Assembly: GCA_948888345.1 (NCBI GenBank)
Contig: CAQTPN010000046.1
Location: 1 to 5,406 of the forward strand
Reading direction: 5' to 3'
Source of the DNA: an uncultured bacterium
GTDB taxonomy: Bacteria; Cyanobacteriota; Vampirovibrionia; Gastranaerophilales; Gastranaerophilaceae
Length of the DNA stretch: 5,406 nucleotides
The notes below the pieces were generated by a model that saw only the letters and a program-made list of their open reading frames with translations, was not told the origin of the DNA and did not search any database. Shown in pieces: positions 1-5,275 of the stretch. The first letter of the stretch is position 1. Each line of letters begins with the position of its first letter. A program made the translations under genes and the position numbers.

Positions 1-12
1 CTCTTCCGATCT
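1..12 (+). other. Residual Illumina adapter sequence (not genomic)
   Basis: The first 12 bases, CTCTTCCGATCT, are exactly the 3' end of the common Illumina TruSeq adapter, which ends in GCTCTTCCGATCT. Their position at the very edge of the window, and the fact that the flagellar reading frame becomes sensible only from base 13, indicate untrimmed library adapter. The last adapter T joins the first two genomic bases AA to make a false in-frame TAA at 12-14. That false stop makes the following gene look as if it starts inside the window. Confidence 0.93.
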
Positions 13-467
13 AAAGCGGAGAAATATACTATACAAGAGACGGCTCTTTTTCTTTGGGAAAAGACGGTATCTTAATGAATTCAAACAATGATATAGTGGG
101 TGCCGGAATAAGAATTCCTGCAGAAAGCATCAAGGTTGAAATTAAAGAAAACGGAGATGTTTTTACATATAATGAACTCCCGGGGGAAGGGCAATTTCAG
201 GGTACAATTCCGCTTGTAATCTTCCAGAACCCTGAAGGCTTAAAGGAAGTGGGTAATAACAGATGGCAAAAAACCGAAAATTCAGGGGAAGAAACTTTGG
301 TATCAGACCATAACAGAATCTGCCAGTATAAATTGGAACGTTCAAATGTAGATATATTCAGCCATGTTACCGATATTATGAGGGTAAATGCAAGCCTTCT
401 GGCCTCTACCACGCTTATGAGTGCAATTGACCAGATGTATGAAAAAGCGATAAACATAAAAGATTAA
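13..467 (+). CDS. Flagellar rod/hook-basal body protein, FlgG/FlgF family, C-terminal part (5' truncated)
   Basis: This is the C-terminal 150 residues of an axial protein of the flagellar rod, the periplasmic drive shaft joining the MS ring to the hook. The open frame reads in from base 13; the first full codon is at 15. It begins SGEIYYTRDGSFSL, the conserved YTRDGSF block of the FlgG/FlgF/FlgE D1 region, followed by a G-x-L turn. Further on are NPEGL (about 216-240), a GNN-W-x-T-x-SGE stretch, and LERSNVD (about 333-353), the start of the C-terminal flagellar helix that coils with the N-terminus. FlgG is usually about 260 residues, so roughly 110 N-terminal residues are missing. The TTG at 54 is not a real start, because it lies in the middle of the conserved block. 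The usual Arg-Ala-Tyr-Glu in the last helix is replaced by a divergent stretch, so FlgG and FlgF cannot be told apart here. flgB follows on the same strand, which supports a rod operon. Confidence 0.88.
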
Positions 468-511
468 TAATAGGGACTAATAATAGGGACTAATAAAAGG
501 GATTAATAAAA
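465..511 (+). repeat. 13-bp tandem repeat between the rod gene and flgB, with stacked stops and SD-like cores
   Basis: The 45-base gap is almost entirely a short tandem repeat. Two perfect copies of TAATAATAGGGAC (465-477 and 478-490) are followed by a variant TAATAAAAGGGAT (491-503) and a partial copy TAATAAAA (504-511) running up to the flgB ATG. Copy 1 begins with the rod-gene stop and gives three consecutive in-frame stops, TAA-TAA-TAG (465-473). Each of the three full copies carries an AGGGA core resembling a Shine-Dalgarno site. The third (498-502) is 10 bases before the flgB start and is the likely working ribosome binding site. The array may be simple slippage, or it may tune flgB translation; the sequence does not decide. 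Confidence 0.85.
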
Positions 512-512
512 A

Positions 513-857
513 ATGCCGTACATACCAAAAGACCATATTGCAAAAACACACATGTATCTTGACTTGCTCTCTGCAAGGCAGGAGGCTTTGTCATCAAACC
601 TTGCAAATATGGATACTCCAAATTATGTAAGGAAAGATATTGAATTTTCTCAATATCTTAATTCCGATTCTCTTCTTGAAACACAATTAAGCAGAAAACT
701 CGGCCCCTCAGGCGTTATGGCGGCAAGGGAAGAACAGCTTTCTGCGGTAGATGAGCTTGTTCTTATGCAACAAAATTCAATCCTTTACTCTGTTGCATCA
801 AAAAGAATGTCATCTATCATTACAGAGATGAAAAATGCTATAAATGTAGGTTCATAA
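513..857 (+). CDS. flgB: Flagellar basal body rod protein FlgB
   Basis: FlgB is a proximal rod subunit, exported by the flagellar type III apparatus and assembled next to the MS ring with FlgC, FlgF and FliE. The 114-residue product has the compact FlgB layout: an N-terminal helix (about 10-28), the flagellar rod signature as SSNLANMDTPNYVRKDIEF (residues 27-45, matching the family pattern N-[IL]-A-N-x-x-T-P-x-Y), a short variable middle, and a C-terminal helix (about 76-112). FlgB homologues are commonly about 110-140 residues, so the gene is probably complete but short. The ATG at 513 lies 10 bases after an AAAAGGGA site. It follows the rod gene after 45 bases and precedes flgC after 29 bases, consistent with one transcript. 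The signature has Asn37 where Gly is usual (TPNY rather than TPGY), and FlgC here shows the same change. Confidence 0.95.
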   Translation: MPYIPKDHIAKTHMYLDLLSARQEALSSNLANMDTPNYVRKDIEFSQYLNSDSLLETQLSRKLGPSGVMAAREEQLSAVDELVLMQQNSILYSVASKRMSSIITEMKNAINVGS

Positions 858-886
858 TTTAATCAATAATTGAAAGGCAATATAAA

Positions 887-1330
887 ATGGGAATAATGGA
901 TTCTTTTGAAATAGGAAGAGGCGGAGTTACAGCTCATGGTAAAAGAATTGAAACTGCCGCAAAAAACATAGCAAATATGGATACTCCGAACTATGTAAGA
1001 AAAATTCCTGTTTTAAATGCAACGGAAGATATTTCATTCCATGGTCTTTTAAATACCATGAAGCAGGACGTATTCGGCGTTGGGACAATTCCTTATTTAT
1101 CAGGCGGCGTACAGTTTACGGGCCTTGTTGAGGACCCTACCGAAGGGGAGAGAATTTACCGCCCCGGGCATCCTGATGCTGATGAATACGGGTATATAAG
1201 AACATCAAATGTAAACCCTATGGTAGATATAGCGGATGCTGTTCTTGCACAGAGAGCTTATGAGGCAAGTATTGCGGTTTTATCTATCTCAAAAACAATG
1301 GCAAGCCGTGCCCTTGAAATAGGACAATAA
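887..1330 (+). CDS. flgC: Flagellar basal body rod protein FlgC
   Basis: FlgC is the second proximal rod subunit, partner of FlgB, in the periplasmic part of the basal body. The 147 residues match the usual length. Residues 26-39 hold the rod signature KNIANMDTPNYVRK. The middle of the protein is variable. Residues 91-110 read as the FlgC hallmark Y-x-PGHPDADE-x-GY-x-R-x-SNVN, and the C-terminal helix carries AQRAYEAS (121-128), the family's conserved R-A-Y-E-A block. The ATG at 887 is chosen over the in-frame ATG at 896 because AAAGG at 873-877 is 9 bases upstream of 887. The gene ends in a hairpin that overlaps its stop codon. fliE does not follow, although it often does in flgBC operons. 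It must lie elsewhere if the flagellum is complete. Confidence 0.96.
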   Translation: MGIMDSFEIGRGGVTAHGKRIETAAKNIANMDTPNYVRKIPVLNATEDISFHGLLNTMKQDVFGVGTIPYLSGGVQFTGLVEDPTEGERIYRPGHPDADEYGYIRTSNVNPMVDIADAVLAQRAYEASIAVLSISKTMASRALEIGQ

Positions 1331-1371
1331 CCTTAAAACATTTGTCTTAAGGTTATTTATCTATATCCTTT
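1326..1371 (+). terminator. Inverted repeat and T-rich tail after flgC, probable rho-independent terminator
   Basis: AATAACCTTAA (1326-1336) and TTAAGGTTATT (1347-1357) are perfect reverse complements. They form an 11-bp stem with a 10-base loop, followed by a pyrimidine/T-rich tract ending in CCTTTTT (1366-1373). The stem takes in the flgC stop codon (1328-1330). It lies in the 44-base gap between convergent flgC and the calpain-like gene, where a terminator is expected. The stem is weak in G+C (two G:C pairs), and the T run is not directly adjacent, so efficiency is uncertain. The stem could also form in the opposite transcript, but no T tract follows it on that side. Confidence 0.6.
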
Positions 1372-1374
1372 TTA

Positions 1375-3405
1375 TTATGCTGCCAAGCTCTGGTATGTAT
1401 ATTGGATATTGCTTCTTTGAAGCTCATCTTTTGTTGTAACGATTTCCTGCTCGGAATTCCAGGGATTAACCAGTGTTATATTATTACCGCTTACGGATTT
1501 AACACTCCAGAGGTGGCCGAGGTCTGCGCTGGCACCTGTAACAACCGTACCTGAATTTAATGTATTTAATGCGCCGCTTCCGCCTGCTCCGAAGCTTAAT
1601 GTTGCAAATGTGCTGTCCTGATTGTTTTCAAGCTGGTTGAACAATGCATCAATGCTGCTGCCATCACCGATTGACCAATTTGTTTTTCCTGTTAAAAGTT
1701 CTGTTAAGTTTGTTGATCTTCCGCTGTTTAGAGGGTTTACGCCGCCTTCTTGTGCAGTTGCGTTCAGGTCTGCTGAATTTGTTTGTACTTCGCCGTTTCT
1801 AACTTGAGTTAAGTAGTTTTGCATTGCAACTTCCATTAGAAGTACATCGTCATCCCCGCTTGAATATTGTCCACTGTTTCTTGCAGCTCTTAAATCAGCA
1901 TCTGTAATATTTATTGCCCAGTCGGCACCATCAAATTTTACGGTATATGTACCGTCATCATTGATTTGAATTGCATCTTGTAAAAGTTTGCGGCCTTCTT
2001 CTGAATTGCTTAATGATTCTAAGCTTGATAATAACCAGCAATCCCCTGTCTGACCTTGTTCAAAAGCATCAATTAAGCCGTTAATATCAAAGTTTGTGTT
2101 TGCCTTTGAATTTTTTTGCTGTTCAATTTCAGCTTCAACTTCACTTAATTTTTCCATTGTTTGGTTAAGAGTATCTTGTGCTTTTTGAAGTTCATTTGAT
2201 TTTACTGTTTCAACATTTGCTCTTGAATTTTCATAAGCTTGAATTGCAGCTTTTGTAGAAGGGCTTGCATCTTTTAATTCTTCTGCCATAATCTGGTCTT
2301 TTTGTGTTTCAAGCTGGCCTTTTTCGCCTTCAAGCTGTGCTTTTTCAGCTTCCTGCTGCTGTTTTTGAGCTTCTAATTGTGCAAGTTCTGCCTGTTTTGC
2401 TGCAATCTGGCTTTGAAGTTCACTTCTTCTTGCTGCAAGCTTTGCATCTTTTTCTTTATCTTCCTCTTTGCCTGATGGAGAAGCAAGAGAGCTTAATGCG
2501 CTTTGAAGGCTTGCAATTGTGCCTTGAGTTTGTGTGATTGAAGCATCTGTTTGTGCAATTTCAGCTTCTTTTGCTGAAACTTCGCCTGATTTTGCAGTAA
2601 TAGCTGATTCGCTTTCTTTGATTTGTGCCTTTACTTCATCGTTAATATTTGCATCTCTGTCAATAGCTGCATTCATAGCATTTTCAGCTGTCTGCATCTG
2701 TTGTTCGGCTCCTTGTACCACTTCGTTTGAGCCATTTTGAATTGAAGTTATATTATTTCTTTGAGATTGAACCTGTTCATCAAGGATTGTTTTCTTTTCT
2801 TCGGGAGTTTTGCCTTCAAGCAAATCTACTGTAGGCTGTTCAATTACAGGCTGTGTGATTTCTTGTTGAACATCTACATCTGTTGTAATTACTGTTGCAG
2901 ATTCTTCTTTTAAAGTTCTGATTTTATCAAGACCTTCGTTGTTGATAACTGATTTTTCTTCTGTTTTGGAATTGTCCTGTACAGTTGTTCTTGTTGTTCT
3001 ACTAGTGTCGTTTGAGCTTCTTCTTGTTGAAGTGCCTCTGTTTTGCTGCCACATTTGACTTAATCTTTCAGCATCGTTAACATTATTATCAGCTCTGCGG
3101 CCAAATTTTGAGAAATTAAAGAAATTTTTGGCACCTTTATTAAATCCGAAACCAAAACCGCCGAACCAGTCTTGCTGCCATTGGCTGTCCTGCATTAATT
3201 GGCCGAGAATTTCATCTGCCACGCTATTTATTTGTTTTTCCTGATTGCCGGAAAATTCAATGACATCTCCGCCGAATACCGCTTCTTGTACTTCATCGAA
3301 CAGTAATTCATAGTTTTCATCAGTGATATTTAAAGCACCGTTGTTCATTGCAGTGTTTAATATGCTATCAATTACATTGGTTTTAAATGATTCGATGTTG
3401 TTCAT
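1375..3405 (-). CDS. Calpain-like (peptidase family C2) cysteine protease with long coiled-coil N-terminal region
   Basis: The 676-residue product is probably an intracellular-type cysteine protease; its substrate is unknown. The C-terminal part (about 440-676) is a calpain catalytic core. Residues EQGQTGDCWLLSS hold the oxyanion Gln450 and nucleophile Cys456, spaced six apart as in classical calpains. LGHLWSV holds His631, and LVNPWN holds Asn647 followed by Pro-Trp. Cys456 is the only cysteine in the protein. Calpain C2-like and EF-hand domains are absent. Upstream lie an Asn-rich start (1-75), a Gly/Phe patch (80-100), a Ser/Thr/Arg-rich stretch (123-145), and a Gln/Glu/Ala/Lys coiled coil (about 205-432, with a break near 305-320). 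No signal peptide or membrane segment is visible. The start is taken as the ATG at 3405, eight bases after AAAAGG; a GTG one codon upstream (3408) is possible but closer to that site. The gene stands alone, convergent with flgC. The protease call rests on all triad motifs being present; activity is inferred. Confidence 0.88.
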   Translation of the reverse strand: MNNIESFKTNVIDSILNTAMNNGALNITDENYELLFDEVQEAVFGGDVIEFSGNQEKQINSVADEILGQLMQDSQWQQDWFGGFGFGFNKGAKNFFNFSKFGRRADNNVNDAERLSQMWQQNRGTSTRRSSNDTSRTTRTTVQDNSKTEEKSVINNEGLDKIRTLKEESATVITTDVDVQQEITQPVIEQPTVDLLEGKTPEEKKTILDEQVQSQRNNITSIQNGSNEVVQGAEQQMQTAENAMNAAIDRDANINDEVKAQIKESESAITAKSGEVSAKEAEIAQTDASITQTQGTIASLQSALSSLASPSGKEEDKEKDAKLAARRSELQSQIAAKQAELAQLEAQKQQQEAEKAQLEGEKGQLETQKDQIMAEELKDASPSTKAAIQAYENSRANVETVKSNELQKAQDTLNQTMEKLSEVEAEIEQQKNSKANTNFDINGLIDAFEQGQTGDCWLLSSLESLSNSEEGRKLLQDAIQINDDGTYTVKFDGADWAINITDADLRAARNSGQYSSGDDDVLLMEVAMQNYLTQVRNGEVQTNSADLNATAQEGGVNPLNSGRSTNLTELLTGKTNWSIGDGSSIDALFNQLENNQDSTFATLSFGAGGSGALNTLNSGTVVTGASADLGHLWSVKSVSGNNITLVNPWNSEQEIVTTKDELQRSNIQYTYQSLAA
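2299..2382 (-). repeat. Four 21-base repeats encoding heptads within the coiled coil
   Basis: Residues 342-369 of the calpain-like protein are four consecutive seven-residue units, AQLEAQK, QQQEAEK, AQLEGEK and GQLETQK. The next unit begins DQIMAEE and decays. The pattern is x-Q-[LQ]-E-x-[QE]-K. At DNA level this is a 21-base repeat with shared CAG-CTT-GAA and terminal AAA codons. It shows recent internal duplication extending the coiled coil. Confidence 0.8.
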
Positions 3406-3409
3406 CACA

Positions 3410-3456
3410 ATATCCTTTTAAACGCTTCACATATATATAAAGTATTTAAAGGATAT
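3410..3456 (-). promoter_or_regulatory. 5' leader inverted repeat that can sequester the ribosome binding site of the calpain-like gene
   Basis: On the minus strand, ATATCCTTTAAA (3456-3445) is complementary to TTTAAAAGGATAT (3422-3410) apart from one bulged A. This gives 12 base pairs around a 22-base loop. The downstream arm contains AAAAGGA, the Shine-Dalgarno site of the gene starting at 3405, so the fold would cover it. The upstream arm sits only a few bases after the transcription start predicted from the promoter at 3470-3497, so it would be in the mRNA. The stem is mostly A:U and might melt with temperature, or be opened by a protein or small RNA; this is inference. Confidence 0.42.
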
Positions 3457-3469
3457 ATAATTTCAATAT

Positions 3470-3497
3470 AGTATAAAATAGTTACATAACTTTACAA
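3470..3497 (-). promoter_or_regulatory. Candidate sigma-70-type promoter for the calpain-like gene
   Basis: On the minus strand, TTGTAA (3497-3492; 4 of 6 to TTGACA) and TATACT (3475-3470; 5 of 6 to TATAAT) are separated by 16 bases. Transcription would start near 3463 and leave a leader of about 57 bases before the ATG at 3405. The boxes are in the gap between the stop of the upstream membrane-protein gene (3508) and this gene. The region is very AT-rich, so chance matches are likely and confidence is moderate. Confidence 0.4.
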
Positions 3498-3507
3498 AAT
3501 CTAAAAA

Positions 3508-3996
3508 TCATTGTGATTTAACCGTTTCGCCCTTATTGTCATTTTTATGTTCTGATTTATAAACAACCTTGCTTGCAATTAAAGGAGTTGCAATTCTTTT
3601 AGCTAAAAGCGTTGCAATCACCATTGTGGATATTGCGCTGAAAGAGGTTTTGGCAGCACTGAATGCGCGCTTATCATTTTTTAATGATTTAAAAAGTTTA
3701 TTCGCTATGCCGTTTTGCAATTTTTCATTTGAAACAAGAAACCCCGTTCCAATCTGTACAATTGCTGTTATAATTCCTGATGCTGTATCCATATCGGCTG
3801 AAAATTTCTTCTTATCTTCGGGGATGCTGTCATTATTTAAAGTGTTGTGTACGCGGAGCCCGTATGCAAATACATCCTTTGCAACGCTTGTTAAAAGGAG
3901 GGTTCTTGCAAGAAATTTAGGGTCGTCGCATTTTTTAATATGGTTTACCATAAAGTTTGAATTGGCAGCCTTTGATAATGCATTTGTTATCTTCAT
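3508..3996 (-). CDS. Small membrane protein of unknown function (second gene of an overlapping pair)
   Basis: I do not recognise this 162-residue protein. It has apolar stretches compatible with membrane helices at about 70-89 (TASGIITAIVQIGTGFLVS) and about 117-144, and possibly a weaker one at 28-48. Charged Lys/Asp loops lie between them, and the tail is hydrophilic and Lys/Asn/Glu-rich (146-162). There is no cleavable signal peptide. The ATG at 3996 overlaps the TGA of the gene before it by four bases (ATGA), so translation is probably coupled. An AGGAGG 13 bases upstream and a nearer GGGGG lie inside the upstream coding end. Residues 61-100 (DKKKFSA, then VQ, then GIANK) parallel residues 64-101 of the upstream product, suggesting distant paralogy. 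Family membership and function are not determined. Confidence 0.8.
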   Translation of the reverse strand: MKITNALSKAANSNFMVNHIKKCDDPKFLARTLLLTSVAKDVFAYGLRVHNTLNNDSIPEDKKKFSADMDTASGIITAIVQIGTGFLVSNEKLQNGIANKLFKSLKNDKRAFSAAKTSFSAISTMVIATLLAKRIATPLIASKVVYKSEHKNDNKGETVKSQ

Positions 3997-4778
3997 TTTG
4001 CGCCCCCTTCCTCCTGAAATTTTATTTCCTGCATAAATTCAGTCATTAAAAATGGGTCTTGTATTTTGCTTTTCGGATGCTTCTTTTCTTCAGCCCTGTG
4101 CTCGTTTTCATAAATTTTATCCATAATAACAGGGTGAAATTTATTTTCAAGATGGCATATTAATGGGGTTAAAATTATTGCAAAAACAAAGCAGAGCCTG
4201 TTTTTTAGATGATAAAGATTTAAATGTGCATTTTTATATTCACTGAATAATTTATTTAAGCCCTCTTTTTTATCATTTGAAGCCAATTCTATAATGTCTT
4301 CAAAAGCCTCAATTCCTTTTCTTGAAAGGCCTTTTTTATCAACCTTATAAACAATTGTATTTATTTTTTTAAGATTATTTGTATCATTTTCAAAGGAATT
4401 TTTTAATTCCTTTGTGAAAGTATCTTTGTGTAGTTTTTCATTATACCGGCTTGAATTTTCGGTATCCAGCTTTCCTTTATTTGCAGCTTTTTCAATGGCA
4501 GCGGAGCCAAAGAATAATATCGGCACTTCAAGTGCAAGCTGCAAAACTGCAGCTACAGGATTTTTAAAGGCAGAATATTCCTTTTTCTCCTTGGGTTCTT
4601 TGCTTGATAACATTATAACAAGAGGCACAATTACTGCTTTGCCCAGAAAATCAAAAGCAATACTTGTCCCTTCTCCTATGCCGTCAATTTTTGAGAAAGA
4701 TTTTGCAAACTTATTTTGAAGGTTTGCACCTTTTCCTTTAAAAGCAGGAGTGTTGTTATTAAGCCTCGCTATTCTCAT
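3993..4778 (-). CDS. Membrane protein of unknown function with N-terminal FKG motif (first gene of the pair)
   Basis: I do not recognise the family of this 261-residue protein. Predicted layout: a short basic N-terminus, MRIARLNNNTPAFKGKG (1-17); two hydrophobic segments at about 38-58 and 74-96; a long Lys/Glu/Asn-rich hydrophilic middle (about 97-190) that looks helical; a third hydrophobic segment at about 194-211 (CFVFAIILTPLICHL); and a charged C-terminal tail rich in His, Lys and Glu (212-261). An 'xFKG' N-terminus on otherwise unrelated small proteins is something I associate with gut Gastranaerophilales genomes, which is recollection rather than proof. The ATG at 4778 has no good Shine-Dalgarno sequence; the nearest purine run, CAGG, is about 16 bases upstream, so translation may be weak or leaderless. 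The gene lies 55 bases after the glyoxalase-like stop and overlaps the next gene by ATGA. Confidence 0.82.
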   Translation of the reverse strand: MRIARLNNNTPAFKGKGANLQNKFAKSFSKIDGIGEGTSIAFDFLGKAVIVPLVIMLSSKEPKEKKEYSAFKNPVAAVLQLALEVPILFFGSAAIEKAANKGKLDTENSSRYNEKLHKDTFTKELKNSFENDTNNLKKINTIVYKVDKKGLSRKGIEAFEDIIELASNDKKEGLNKLFSEYKNAHLNLYHLKNRLCFVFAIILTPLICHLENKFHPVIMDKIYENEHRAEEKKHPKSKIQDPFLMTEFMQEIKFQEEGGAK

Positions 4779-4788
4779 GGTAATTACT

Positions 4789-4830
4789 AAAAAACCTGTG
4801 AAAGAAACTTTTTGCGAAATAAAAACCTGT
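4789..4830 (-). repeat. Short direct repeat AAAAACCTGT in the gap after the glyoxalase gene
   Basis: AAAAACCTGT occurs at 4790-4799 and again at 4821-4830, 31 bases apart, reading ACAGGTTTTT on the transcribed strand. The two copies occupy most of the 55-base gap between the glyoxalase stop and the membrane-protein start. No stable G+C hairpin is present, so this is not a convincing terminator. It may be paired binding sites for a regulator, or chance in AT-rich DNA. Confidence 0.4.
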
Positions 4831-4833
4831 TAA

Positions 4834-5229
4834 TTATTTTTGGATTATTTCAATTTCATTACCGTCAGGGTCTTTAATAAAAGCAATCTTTTTAACTTTG
4901 CTTGTGCCGTCAGATGCTTTGAGGGTTAATTCATAAGGCTCATATAAAAATTCATACCCGAGAGCCTTTAAACGCTTTGAAAAAGCTTCCATATCATTTG
5001 TGGCAAAAGCAAAATGCCCGAAACAATTTCCGTTTTCATAGCCATTCTCAGGTGTTTCAAAATTATTTGTTAGTTCAATTTCAACTGCTCCGTCATATTC
5101 CGCTAAAAAATATAATTCGCAATCATCCAGCGTTTTTTTATCCTGAATTTTTAATTCCAAAACGTCTTGATAAAAATCCAGTGCTTTTTTGATATCTTTA
5201 ACTCTTATCATTGAATGCAAAAATTTCAT
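4834..5229 (-). CDS. gloA: Glyoxalase I-like VOC-superfamily enzyme (lactoylglutathione lyase)
   Basis: This is a 131-residue single-domain VOC protein very like bacterial GloA (E. coli, 135 residues), the metal-dependent enzyme that isomerises the methylglyoxal-thiol hemithioacetal to S-lactoylthiol in the cytoplasm. It has two beta-alpha-beta-beta-beta modules. The expected metal ligands are all present: His5 (MKFLHSMIRV), Glu52 (VEIELTNN), His72 (FGHFAF) and Glu127 (PDGNEIEIIQK). The DFYQDVLELK and DPDGNEIE blocks are typical of the family. The start at 5229 has GGGAG seven bases upstream. It lies 47 bases after the stop of an ArsR-type regulator on the same strand, so the two may be co-transcribed; a TAAAAT hexamer (5262-5257) could also give it its own promoter. 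If the host makes no glutathione, another thiol would be the cofactor. Substrate is inferred by homology. Confidence 0.85.
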   Translation of the reverse strand: MKFLHSMIRVKDIKKALDFYQDVLELKIQDKKTLDDCELYFLAEYDGAVEIELTNNFETPENGYENGNCFGHFAFATNDMEAFSKRLKALGYEFLYEPYELTLKASDGTSKVKKIAFIKDPDGNEIEIIQK

Positions 5230-5275
5230 TTAAAATCTCCCTGTAAATATATCTTGATTTTACCATAAGATAAGA

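Noticed and set aside
197..457. Minus-strand open frames opposite the rod gene
   Set aside because: They are shadows of a clear FlgG/FlgF-type coding frame and show no motif of their own.
2304..2740. Two plus-strand open frames opposite the coiled-coil region, rich in Leu/Phe/Ala
   Set aside because: Their composition is the expected antisense image of Gln/Glu/Lys/Ala codons, and the protease gene on the other strand is clearly real.
3435..3466. Alternative promoter using TTGAAA (3466-3461) and a TATA-like hexamer for the protease gene
   Set aside because: The spacer would be 19-20 bases, poorer than the 16-base spacing of the TTGTAA/TATACT pair.
3475..3510. Possible terminator after the second membrane-protein gene (AGTT-ATGT-AACT followed by ATTTTAT on the minus strand)
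   Set aside because: The stem is only four base pairs and nearly all A:T, which is too weak to claim in such AT-rich DNA.
3569..4036. A 155-codon open frame on the plus strand antisense to the membrane-protein pair
   Set aside because: It lies opposite two overlapping genes with coherent hydrophobic/charged patterning and natural start-stop coupling. Its own product shows no recognisable motif and no good ribosome site.
4834..5229. ArsI-type C-As lyase or CadI, suggested by the adjacent ArsR-like fragment
   Set aside because: The metal ligands and their spacing (His5, Glu52, His72, Glu127) fit GloA. The vicinal cysteine pair expected for ArsI is absent; only single, separated cysteines (37 and 69) are present.
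5251..5271. ATCTT/AAGAT inverted repeat as an ArsR operator upstream of the glyoxalase gene
   Set aside because: Five-base arms with an 11-base gap are expected by chance here and do not match the longer imperfect dyads typical of ArsR/SmtB operators.
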